DNA of 64,000 nt from Deltaproteobacteria bacterium UBA5205 (lineage in GTDB: Bacteria > Desulfobacterota > Syntrophorhabdia > Syntrophorhabdales > Syntrophorhabdaceae). The notes beneath the pieces are model-generated. The model was not told where the DNA came from and made no database searches. It saw nothing but the letters and a program-made list of their open reading frames with translations. The position numbers and the translations under genes are program-made. The stretch is from assembly GCA_002412715.1 (NCBI GenBank), contig DHVP01000048.1, positions 175,640-239,639 on the forward strand, written 5' to 3'. How positions within the stretch are numbered: the first letter of the stretch is position 1; each line of letters starts with the position of its first letter. Of this stretch, positions 39,878 to 47,000 are shown piece after piece.

Positions 39878-40570
39878 TTATTCATGTCTCGGGTCGATCA
39901 ATTTCACGGCTTCGTCAACCCTTCCATATTTTCCGGAAGCCTTTTTCAGGGCCTCATTGGCATCCATTCCCTTTGCTATCATTTCCATCATTCTGCCCAG
40001 GCTCACGAATTCGTAGCCGATGATCTCGTTGTTGTCATCAAGGGCGATTTTCGTCACGTACCCTTCGGCCATCTCAAGGTACCTGGGTCCTTTGGCAATC
40101 GTGCCGTACATGGTGGCAACCTGGCTTCTGAGTCCCTTGCCAAGGTCTTCAAGCCCGGCACCAATGGCAAGGCCGCCTTCCGAAAAGGCCGACTGGCTTC
40201 TTCCATAGACGATCTGGAGGAAGAGTTCTCTCATCGCCGTATTTATCGCATCGCACACGAGGTCGGTATTCAACGCCTCAAGTATCGTCTTCCCCGGCAG
40301 TATCTCCGCCGACATCGCGGCGGAATGGGTCATACCCGAACATCCGATCGCCTCGACCAGAGCCTCCTCAATGATGCCGTCCTTGACATTGAGGGTCAAT
40401 TTGCAGGCCCCCTGCTGGGGGGCACACCACCCTATGCCATGCGTAAAGGCGCATATGTCTTTTATTTCTTTTACCTGGGTCCACTTGCCTTCCTGTGGTA
40501 TCGCAGCAGGGCCGTGATTCGCTCCCTTTGTCACAGAGCACATATTTTGCACTTCCTGAGAGTACATCAT
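39878..40570 (-). CDS. NifU/IscU-like Fe-S scaffold-related partner of GGGtGRT protein
   Basis: A 230-residue protein starting at ATG 40570 (ATG 40567 also possible) after GGAGG. The core resembles an IscU/NifU N-terminal scaffold: CAPQQGACKLTLNVKDGIIEE, AIGCSGMTHSAAMSAEILPG and CDAINTAMRELFLQIVYG, giving cysteines at positions like the three cluster ligands. A C-terminal extension with EGYVTKIALDDNNEIIGYEF and YGRVDEAVKLIDPRH is specific to this subgroup. It ends 14 bases before the GGGtGRT start, so both are co-translated from one mRNA. Whether it assembles clusters for its partner is not known. Confidence 0.82.
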   Translation of the reverse strand: MMYSQEVQNMCSVTKGANHGPAAIPQEGKWTQVKEIKDICAFTHGIGWCAPQQGACKLTLNVKDGIIEEALVEAIGCSGMTHSAAMSAEILPGKTILEALNTDLVCDAINTAMRELFLQIVYGRSQSAFSEGGLAIGAGLEDLGKGLRSQVATMYGTIAKGPRYLEMAEGYVTKIALDDNNEIIGYEFVSLGRMMEMIAKGMDANEALKKASGKYGRVDEAVKLIDPRHE

Positions 40571-40632
40571 AAAGGTATATCCTCCTTTGTGGGTTTTTTG
40601 CGGTCTGCTCCGTATAATTCACGGGTCATTGA

Positions 40633-42327
40633 TTATACCTTTTTTCTCTCTTTCATTCCATCCGAGTGGTTCACTATCTCTTTCAATTCTTCGATCACGG
40701 AACGGATCTTATGTGTTTGCGGCTCCACGTTGGACAGCAGAGCATCGATCGTCGACAGTTCGTCCCGCACGTATTCCAGGGCATGATCTTTCATTTCGTC
40801 GATCACCTTGTTGATCCGTACCTCCCACTGGTATGCGAGACGGGACAGGTGGATCTCGACGGTTCTGGGGACCAGCTTCAGAAAGTGCCTCTCGAAGGCC
40901 CTCCGAAAGACACACATGGGGAACAGAAACCAGAGCAGGTCGAAGTGAAAGTCGAAAGGATGGACAAAGGCCACGTCGGGGTGGCCCGGCTCGGTGACGG
41001 TGACGTTCCATTCGATGCTGGCGGGGGATATGCCCAGCACCTTTTCGATGTTCTTGTCGAGGAGGTTTCTGAAGAGCATGACCGACCTGGATATGCCGGA
41101 ATGGGCCTTCTTCAGTGTGCCCAGAAAGTGCCTGTACTGAGTTTTCGAAATCGACTCCATCTCTGTCGTCATGGTATCGGCAAGCCACTCTTCGTATTTT
41201 CTCGTAAGCTTCCAGAGGTTCCCCTTCCAGAGGGGCATCTGTACCGTAAGGGCCATGCGGACCTTTTCGGTCAGTGCCGCCCTGTGGGTGCTGTCCAGAT
41301 ATGATGCTATGAGAGCGCGGGTCTGAAGCTTGTTCTCCCTGGCAATCAGGGAAAGCTCCGACTGGATCAGATCATAATTTACCTTTTCATCGAGAATGAG
41401 CTTTTTCAATGCGGCCCTGTCCTCGTCGCCCTGCCTCGATGTCTTCAGGGCGATCTCAAGGTAACCCAGGGTGTTCCTGGCGAGCGATGCGACCTTGTGC
41501 CTGATGATGCCCGCAAACTCGCTGCTGTGGTTCCCGGACAGTGCAATGAGGTGCTGGTCGAGCCATCGCCTGTAGATCTCCGTTTCCGAGACGACGGAAT
41601 AGAGCAATACGGGAAAATCCTTGTTCAATTCGCGTTTCACTGTTTTTTTGAAAAACTCGACGACCTCTTTTTGTTGGTCCGGCGAAAGCAGGTCCGTTTT
41701 TGTCAGGAGAAGAACGACTTTCGGGGTATATTCGGTAAGTTCCCCGATCAGGGTCAAATCGCTTTCGGAAAGGGGCCTGTCGGCGCTGATCGCGACGATG
41801 GCCATGCCCACTTCGGGCAGCCATTCCCGTGACACTTCGGTATTGTACCTGAAAACGCTTCCGAGACCCGGTGTATCGACGAGGCGCAGTCCCTCATAAC
41901 GTTGAAGGTGAGGCAGCCCGATGTCCACCAGTTCCACGTTCTTCTCGTTCGCAGGGTTCCTGGCCTCGGAGATGAAAAGTTCGACCTCATCGAGGCTTAT
42001 CCGTAATCGCCTGTTGTCGAGGAATATCACCGTCGCTTCTTCGCTTCGAGCATACGCAAGACGGGTGATAACGGTAGTTACGGGGATAACGCCTACGGGC
42101 AGGACGGGTTTGCCGATGATGCTGTTGAGAAATGAGCTCTTGCCGGCCTTGAACTGGCCGATAATGGCCACGTCAATGAGGGGATCCTTCGCGAAAAGGT
42201 CTCTGCAGGCATCGATATGGCGGGTGAGGGAGAGGACCCTGTATTCGGCGCAAACTTTCTGAATGGTATCGAGAACTGAAGGGACTGTATTCCCGATGGG
42301 GCCGGAAACCGTTGAGATGTTGTCCAT
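40633..42327 (-). CDS. Dynamin-like GTPase
   Basis: About 564 residues from ATG 42327, preceded by AGGAGG at 8 bases. The GTPase domain (about 45-300) has G1 GQFKAGKSS (57-65), the G2 Thr in VIPVTTVITR, G3 DTPGLGS, and G4 TKTD. A helical stalk region with amphipathic segments follows, with FDFHFDLLWFLFPMCVF as a hydrophobic paddle-like stretch (about 440-456), then a C-terminal coiled coil. Bacterial dynamin-like proteins remodel or protect membranes and often come as pairs; only one is present here. It lies 62 bases upstream of the NifU-like gene in the same direction. Confidence 0.88.
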   Translation of the reverse strand: MDNISTVSGPIGNTVPSVLDTIQKVCAEYRVLSLTRHIDACRDLFAKDPLIDVAIIGQFKAGKSSFLNSIIGKPVLPVGVIPVTTVITRLAYARSEEATVIFLDNRRLRISLDEVELFISEARNPANEKNVELVDIGLPHLQRYEGLRLVDTPGLGSVFRYNTEVSREWLPEVGMAIVAISADRPLSESDLTLIGELTEYTPKVVLLLTKTDLLSPDQQKEVVEFFKKTVKRELNKDFPVLLYSVVSETEIYRRWLDQHLIALSGNHSSEFAGIIRHKVASLARNTLGYLEIALKTSRQGDEDRAALKKLILDEKVNYDLIQSELSLIARENKLQTRALIASYLDSTHRAALTEKVRMALTVQMPLWKGNLWKLTRKYEEWLADTMTTEMESISKTQYRHFLGTLKKAHSGISRSVMLFRNLLDKNIEKVLGISPASIEWNVTVTEPGHPDVAFVHPFDFHFDLLWFLFPMCVFRRAFERHFLKLVPRTVEIHLSRLAYQWEVRINKVIDEMKDHALEYVRDELSTIDALLSNVEPQTHKIRSVIEELKEIVNHSDGMKERKKV

Positions 42328-42576
42328 TTGACGCCTCCTGAAACAATCTCCGCAGGGGCCTTCATGCAAGAAGGTCTCCCTGGCGGTTAGGAGTTATCAG
42401 CCCGGGCGGGCGGTTAAACGGCGAACCCCATCGCCGCCTAAAAAATAGCACATGTCGCGAGAGTGTTACAATTCAAAACTATTGTCTGTACGCTCCTGCT
42501 CCATGCCCATCTGGAAGACAACCACGTGTTTCGCGGGGTTTCTTTCCTGACTTTACATGAAACCGTGAAACTGGAA

Positions 42577-43086
42577 TTATGAAACAGCCTTCAAACGGTT
42601 TTTCCCTTTCTTCTCGGCGCGGGCCTCTTTTTCCTGTTCGTAGATATCCTCGGTGAGAGTAGCCACGCGCTCGCGCCAGCGAGGATCGTTTTTGTTGAGT
42701 TCCACCTCTTCGTAGAAATCGGATATGCTGTGATTCAGGAGCTTATACGGGTTTTCTTCCGCTTCTATATCGAAAAAGGTGTGCCTGAGCTCATGGCGCA
42801 GTATCTTTATCCTGTCAAGGTCGGTGATGTTGTCCCAGCATTTCTTGTCCAGGGTGATGATGTAGTCATAACCGTCGTTGATATCCACCCCGTTTTTCGT
42901 GAGATGGCGGAGGAGATCGTTTGTTTTGATGATCCGTGCGAGGACCACCATCCCGCCCGATTTTCTCTTTTTCAGGTCAAAAAGGACCTTTATCTTTGCA
43001 TTTACCAATTCGGAAAAATCCTGTGACCTCACCTCTTTGAGCAGGTCAAGGACGTGGTCGTTCACCTCGTCATAGCGCGATCCCAT
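42577..43086 (-). CDS. Putative metallopeptidase (phage-metallopeptidase-like, HExxH)
   Basis: A 169-residue protein from ATG 43086, which has AGGAGG 5 bases upstream; the longer frame up to 43455 is antisense to the next gene. It contains IKVLFDLKKRKSGGMVVLA, a LRHLTKNGVDINDGYDYIITL strand set and ILRHELRHTFFDIEA, where HELRH is the zinc-binding HExxH motif. ISDFYEEVELNKNDPRW follows. This matches the putative phage metallopeptidase family found both in phages and as lone chromosomal genes. The Lys-rich C terminus (EKKGKNRLK) may bind nucleic acid. Peptidase activity is not shown for the family. Confidence 0.8.
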   Translation of the reverse strand: MGSRYDEVNDHVLDLLKEVRSQDFSELVNAKIKVLFDLKKRKSGGMVVLARIIKTNDLLRHLTKNGVDINDGYDYIITLDKKCWDNITDLDRIKILRHELRHTFFDIEAEENPYKLLNHSISDFYEEVELNKNDPRWRERVATLTEDIYEQEKEARAEKKGKNRLKAVS

Positions 43087-43248
43087 GATGCCTCCTGAGA
43101 GAATACGAAATTTTATGCGAACGGGGAAGATTAACATGAGGGACCTCAAAAAGCAAGGAGTCGGGCCGAAACCGCACATCCTTGACATGAACGCGGCGGA
43201 ACCGTTATAAAAGACGTGAAACTGCAAGAAATAATCGAGAGGAGGCAG

Positions 43249-44235
43249 ATGGGCGGCAACATGAGACAAGGCAACAAACCCTGCTTCAAGAAGCATCTGG
43301 CGGCGTGGTTCATTGTTTTCGCCGCCCTTGTCCAGGCAGCGTGTTCGACGGGGTCGGGCTTTCCCGAGCATGAGGGATTCGTTGACGTTACCGGGGGAAA
43401 GGTATGGTACCGCATCGTTGGTTCCGGCAGCGCTACGCCCATAATTCTTCTTCACGGCGGACCGGGCAGTGCGAGCGATTATCTGAAGCCCCTTGAAAAG
43501 ATTGCCGCCGACCGGCCCGTTATTTTCTACGACCAGCTCGGCTGCGGCAGATCGGACCGCCCCGATAACAGGGATCTCTGGCGGATCGAAAGGTTCGTGG
43601 AGGAACTCTCACAGCTCCGGGCGGCGCTGAAATTGAAAGAGGTCCACATATACGGGCATTCCTGGGGGACCATGCTTGCCGTCGACTACATGCTGACGCA
43701 GCCACCGGGGGTCAAGGGCCTTATTCTTGCCGGCCCGTGTCTTAGTTCCAGACGATGGGTGGAAGATGCGAATACCCTGATCGAGGAACTTCCCGCGGGT
43801 ACCAGGCTCGCTATCAGGCGATATGAAAGGGGAGACATCGCGGCCACCTCGAAAGATTATGAAGAGGCCGTGGTGGAGTATCTCAAACATCATATGTGCC
43901 GCCTTAACCCCTGGCCGCCGGAACTGATGACCGCCTTTCAAATGTCAAACCCGGAGATTTACGGTATCATGTGGGGAGTCAGCGAATTTCACCCCACAGG
44001 AAACTTGAAGACATACGAGAGGGTCGACCGTCTTCACGAAATAAAGGTCCCCACGTTCTTCACGGCCGGTCGACACGATGAAGCAACGCCCGGCGCCACC
44101 GCATGGTACCGCTCGCACGTCCCCGACTCTTCCCTGAGGATATTCGAAAAAAGTGCACACCTTGGCATGTTCGAGGAACCCGAGGCCTACGTAGAGAGTA
44201 TCAGGGAGTTTCTGAAACATATCGAAAACCGGTGA
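43249..44235 (+). CDS. Prolyl aminopeptidase-like alpha/beta hydrolase (S33), exported
   Basis: About 328 residues from ATG 43249, with GAGAGGAGG just upstream; ATG 43261 is a possible alternative. An N-terminal signal segment (HLAAWFIVFAALVQAACS) ends in a cysteine, suggesting a lipoprotein although Gln at -3 is unusual. The hydrolase has the oxyanion motif HGGPGSASDYL, YDQLGCGRSDRPDN, nucleophile elbow GHSWGTML, acid in AGRHDEATPG and catalytic His in KSAHLGMFEEPE. These are the S33 proline iminopeptidase hallmarks. It would release N-terminal proline or a related amide in the periplasm. It stands alone and convergent with a zinc-ribbon gene. Confidence 0.85.
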   Translation: MGGNMRQGNKPCFKKHLAAWFIVFAALVQAACSTGSGFPEHEGFVDVTGGKVWYRIVGSGSATPIILLHGGPGSASDYLKPLEKIAADRPVIFYDQLGCGRSDRPDNRDLWRIERFVEELSQLRAALKLKEVHIYGHSWGTMLAVDYMLTQPPGVKGLILAGPCLSSRRWVEDANTLIEELPAGTRLAIRRYERGDIAATSKDYEEAVVEYLKHHMCRLNPWPPELMTAFQMSNPEIYGIMWGVSEFHPTGNLKTYERVDRLHEIKVPTFFTAGRHDEATPGATAWYRSHVPDSSLRIFEKSAHLGMFEEPEAYVESIREFLKHIENR

Positions 44236-44261
44236 AACAGAAATATCAGGTTGCCGGTCCT

Positions 44262-44483
44262 TCACTTTGTATACCATGCCCGGCCCGGAGTCTTAACGTA
44301 AAGACGAACAATGGTGCCGCAGTCATCACATACATCGGCATGGAACGGTTCCGTGCCTATCACCACAAATTTGGTTTTGTAGGCAAGCCCTATTCTGCCC
44401 GCATCCGCGGTCTGATCAACCCTTACACCGCATACGACATTGCTCCCCCCGCAATGAGTGCATTTTGCCGTGATCTCTCCCAT
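44262..44483 (-). CDS. Small zinc-ribbon protein
   Basis: A 73-residue protein from ATG 44483, chosen because GGAGGCAGG precedes it; longer frames to 44567 lack a site. It begins GEITAKCTHCGGSNVVCGV and has CDDCGTIVRLYVK near the end, so two CxxC pairs about 45 residues apart can hold one zinc. The middle has RIGLAYKTKFVVIGTEPFHA. No function can be given. It is convergent with the S33 hydrolase gene. Confidence 0.7.
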   Translation of the reverse strand: MGEITAKCTHCGGSNVVCGVRVDQTADAGRIGLAYKTKFVVIGTEPFHADVCDDCGTIVRLYVKTPGRAWYTK

Positions 44484-44604
44484 CCTGCCTCCGTTCATTC
44501 TTCGGCCGCCGCCATAGCGTGAACAAAGCGGCTGGAATAGCGTAAAATGTCCAATGAGACATGTCAAGCTTCAGGCGTGCTCCGTGGGGTCCGATCATTT
44601 TCCG

Positions 44605-44958
44605 CTATCTTTCCCGGTCATCCTCCTCATCGGCAACGGCGGCCCCTAAGTCATAATGTTTCACATCGCCGGCGATCGCCTCTTCCAGAACCAGAACCTC
44701 GCCTTTCGATTTTTGCTGCATGTGCTTCAGCAGACGATCGATGTTCTCCACCAGTTCGCCGGCGGTAATCCTTCCCGCAGTATAATCCTCTCTCTGCGAG
44801 GCGATGCGGTCCGCCAGATCGATGGCGACGATTTTCTGCGCGAAGAAGACATCATGGACGGCAATGGTAATGACAGAGGAAATAACAGACGCCGCAAGGG
44901 CTATCAGGAATACCTTTGCACCGGGACTGTTTTCCCTGTCACCATTGTGCCCTGACAT
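44605..44958 (-). CDS. Small single-span membrane protein of unknown function
   Basis: A 117-residue protein with one N-terminal membrane helix (AKVFLIALAASVISSVITIAV, about 14-34) and a mostly helical periplasmic or cytoplasmic tail. The tail has HDVFFAQKIVAIDLADRIAS and QREDYTAGRITAGELVENIDRLLK arranged as likely amphipathic helices, then an acidic end (ADEEDD). The FFAQKIVAID segment right after the helix is reminiscent of the conjugation protein TrbI, but no transfer genes are present, so that name is not used. It overlaps the 3' end of the KH-protein gene by 20 bases, indicating a coupled pair. Confidence 0.65.
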   Translation of the reverse strand: MSGHNGDRENSPGAKVFLIALAASVISSVITIAVHDVFFAQKIVAIDLADRIASQREDYTAGRITAGELVENIDRLLKHMQQKSKGEVLVLEEAIAGDVKHYDLGAAVADEEDDRER

Positions 44959-45625
44959 ACTCCGCCTCCCTTTCCCTTGTGCCGGTCATTTCCTGTTCAG
45001 CGCTCTTTATGACGATCTTCACATTAAGGAGTTTGGCGGCAGTGGCGACGTTGGTACCACCCTTTCCGACGAAAAATCCGCAGTATCGCGGATCGACTCT
45101 GACAATGGCCTCCCTCAGGCTCTGTGAATACAGAACCTGCGTCACCTTTTCCGCCGGCGCCGGAACAAGGGAATTTACTATATACTCTTTCATGTTCGGA
45201 CTGTACCTGACGACGGTGATCGTATCGGTGGTGTAGGTCTTTACCTTATCAAGATAGGGAAGAGATGCAGACAGAGGATCGACGCTACCCAGACCTTCAA
45301 TGGAAACCTTGGCAAAGGCGCCGTTGACCACGCTTGCCGCCTTTCGCACCCGGACCTTTCCCGCGCGTATGATCTCGGCGAGGGTCTCCTCGGTAATCCT
45401 GCGGAAATACTGCGGCGATCTCTGGCTCAAAGAGATCTTGCCCTCTGTCGTCATGAACACTGCGGCCGTAAGTTCTTCTGCCTGACCGTATGTCCGGTTG
45501 GCATACCTCTTCGGCAGATAGGCGAGCAGCTCCGTTCCCTTGATGAGGGCAAGATATGTATCCTTGCCGGGCAGATCCTTCACAACTGTGCATCGTACGA
45601 GACGACCGATCTTGATTGATGGCAT
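44939..45625 (-). CDS. NusA-like RNA-binding protein (S1-like plus KH domains, no polymerase-binding domain)
   Basis: About 228 residues from ATG 45625, which follows AGGGGG by 6 bases. The first half (about 1-80) looks like an S1/OB strand set: KIGRLVRCTVVKDLPGKDTYLAL and ELLAYLPKRYANRTYGQAEEL. The C-terminal half has a KH domain of NusA type with DPRYCGFFVGKGGTNVATA, where GKGG is the RNA-contacting GxxG loop, followed by AAKLLNVKIVI. Compared with NusA it lacks the N-terminal polymerase-binding domain and the acidic repeats, and the S1 order is altered. It may bind RNA independently. The next gene encodes a small membrane protein. Confidence 0.75.
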   Translation of the reverse strand: MPSIKIGRLVRCTVVKDLPGKDTYLALIKGTELLAYLPKRYANRTYGQAEELTAAVFMTTEGKISLSQRSPQYFRRITEETLAEIIRAGKVRVRKAASVVNGAFAKVSIEGLGSVDPLSASLPYLDKVKTYTTDTITVVRYSPNMKEYIVNSLVPAPAEKVTQVLYSQSLREAIVRVDPRYCGFFVGKGGTNVATAAKLLNVKIVIKSAEQEMTGTREREAEYVRAQW

Positions 45626-45823
45626 TACGGTTCCCCCTGACATGTTTTTCACTACTCAGGGGTATTACTTTTTGAAACGAAAAAAAAGGCACGTAATTTT
45701 ATTTTTCTACGGAGAAAATCCCGGGGGTAAAGGCCGTTGCTCGTTTCCCCGGAACAGGGAACCTTGAAAGTCCCGGATCTTCTTTATATACTGTTGGTCA
45801 ATTACGAACGTGAGGTGGATATG

Positions 45824-46015
45824 ATGGAATGCACAATAGAGAAGAATACGGCCGCGTGTACGTGCACGTATGATTCGTGCCCGCGTAAAGGAAAATGCTG
45901 TGAATGCGTGGCATATCACAGGAGCAAGAAGCAGCTTCCCGGCTGCTTCTTTTCCCCGGAGGGTGAGGCCTCCTACGACCGTTCCTACAGACGCTTTATC
46001 ATGGAGAACACGTAG
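45824..46015 (+). CDS. DUF6485-type small cysteine-rich protein
   Basis: A 63-residue protein from ATG 45824 (ATG 45821 adjacent) after GAGGTGG. The sequence MECTIEKNTAACTCTYDSC, then PRKGKCCECVAYHR and ELPGCFF-like LPGCFFSPEGE with a YDRSYRRFI ending, matches a small family of eight-cysteine proteins seen in many anaerobes. The cysteine pattern suggests one or two metal sites. No function is assigned. It is monocistronic and lies between the KH-protein operon (divergent) and a hypothetical gene (convergent). Confidence 0.85.
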   Translation: MECTIEKNTAACTCTYDSCPRKGKCCECVAYHRSKKQLPGCFFSPEGEASYDRSYRRFIMENT

Positions 46016-46021
46016 ACGGTT

Positions 46022-46543
46022 TCAGGAGCCCAGTTCCTCGAGTATGTCCTGCGCTTTTATGCGGACCTCTTTGATCCTGTGTCCCATAGCCGCGATGGAG
46101 ATCTTCCGTTTGGCATCCTCCTGCTGGCGGGGAGGAAGCGATGGATAAAGTTCCAGGAGCTTGTCCAGGGTGGCGGTGCATATACCGGTCTCCTTTAAAT
46201 CGAGAAAAAGGATAAGCGTGGCGGCGTCGTCAGGCAGGCCGTATTTGGCCATGTATTTCTCGGCCTGCTTTGCAAAGGCCTCCGACCCGTAGGCGTTATG
46301 GAGCTTTGCATAGAGCTTGTCGTGTTCGGGCGTGCCTTTGTCACCCTTGAAGAGCCGGTCCAGGGCGTCCTTTACCCTGCCCTGCTGCCAGCGGTCTTTC
46401 GGGGCCTCTTTCTTTTTTCCGGTCCCTTTTTCCTGCCTGCCGTAGAAAGTGCTTCTATCCCTGCGGCGATCCAGCTCCCGCCAGTCAGGTCTTTCGTCGT
46501 CGTCGTAGTCTCCCATGCCTTCCTCGTTTGATGTTTTCTTCAT
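46022..46543 (-). CDS. Basic/acidic helical protein of unknown function
   Basis: About 173 residues from ATG 46543; ATG 46516 (MGDYDDDERPDW) is another possible start. A charged disordered N terminus has WRELDRRRDRSTFYGRQEK and a Lys-rich stretch (GKKKEAPKDRWQ), followed by a helical domain with VKDALDRLFKGDKGTPEHDK, MAKYGLPDDAATLILFLDL and LLELYPSLPPRQQEDAKRKI. No membrane span or cysteine pair. It resembles conserved proteins of Desulfobacterota described only as hypothetical. The order of a basic tail and a helical repeat could suit a nucleic-acid or ribosome-associated role, which is speculation. Confidence 0.65.
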   Translation of the reverse strand: MKKTSNEEGMGDYDDDERPDWRELDRRRDRSTFYGRQEKGTGKKKEAPKDRWQQGRVKDALDRLFKGDKGTPEHDKLYAKLHNAYGSEAFAKQAEKYMAKYGLPDDAATLILFLDLKETGICTATLDKLLELYPSLPPRQQEDAKRKISIAAMGHRIKEVRIKAQDILEELGS

Positions 46544-46636
46544 TATAATAAATTGTAACCCGATTTCCATAATTTTCTCCCAACCGCGGGCCTGAAGCTC
46601 CACGCAGGCTCACGGGCGGCGTTTCTCTAAAAACTC

Positions 46637-46666
46637 TTGACAAAGCTGTAAGCGCCGTGATGTGAT
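46637..46666 (+). promoter_or_regulatory. Candidate promoter of the sdh-Rieske-cytochrome b operon
   Basis: A consensus TTGACA at 46637-46642 is followed after 18 bases by TGTGAT (46661-46666), 4 of 6 to the -10 consensus. The leader would be about 22 bases and contains AAGGAG before ATG 46695. Confidence 0.5.
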
Positions 46667-46694
46667 TGCTTGAAAAGAGACCCAAGGAGCAGCC

Positions 46695-47000
46695 ATGTTT
46701 ATCTGGCTTTTTCACCGAATAAGCGGCGTTTGCCTTATTGTCCTTTTCGGCATCAAGATACTGACCAGCTATTTCCTCTTCAACCAGGACAAGAAACCGG
46801 ACTGGGCCCTGAGTCTCCACCGGCAACCGGTTGTAGACGTATTGATCCTCGTCCTCTTCACGTTCCACAGCATCTACGGCATCCGTACCGTCGTCATGGA
46901 CCTGGGCTACAGAAACGAGAAAAGGCTCTTTCTCGTCTCCAATGCGGCCGCCTCTCTCATATCGGCTATTCTCTTATACATGTACTTTATCGTTTCATGA
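46695..47000 (+). CDS. sdhC: Succinate dehydrogenase membrane anchor subunit, short SdhC/FrdC-like
   Basis: A 101-residue protein with three predicted transmembrane helices (about 6-27, 45-65, 78-99). It opens with LFHRISGVCLIVLFGIK, the HRxSG motif of SdhC proteins that bounds the quinone site, and has LVLFTFHSIYGIRTVVMDLG, where the His is placed to ligate heme b. It is the only anchor gene, shorter than the usual two-subunit or 200-residue single-subunit anchors. AAGGAG precedes the ATG. Its stop overlaps the start of the flavoprotein gene (ATGA). Confidence 0.82.
   Translation: MFIWLFHRISGVCLIVLFGIKILTSYFLFNQDKKPDWALSLHRQPVVDVLILVLFTFHSIYGIRTVVMDLGYRNEKRLFLVSNAAASLISAILLYMYFIVS

Noticed and set aside
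43087..43455. N-terminal extension of the metallopeptidase-like protein
   Set aside because: Antisense to the S33 hydrolase gene; AGGAGG marks ATG 43086 as the start.
44605..44958. Possible TrbI/conjugation protein
   Set aside because: Only a short FFAQKIVAID similarity after the membrane helix; no other transfer genes in the window.
46670..46996. N-terminal extension of the succinate dehydrogenase flavoprotein
   Set aside because: This part is the anchor gene in another frame; the true start MMTVSHDVLIVGGG is at 46997 with ATGA overlap.
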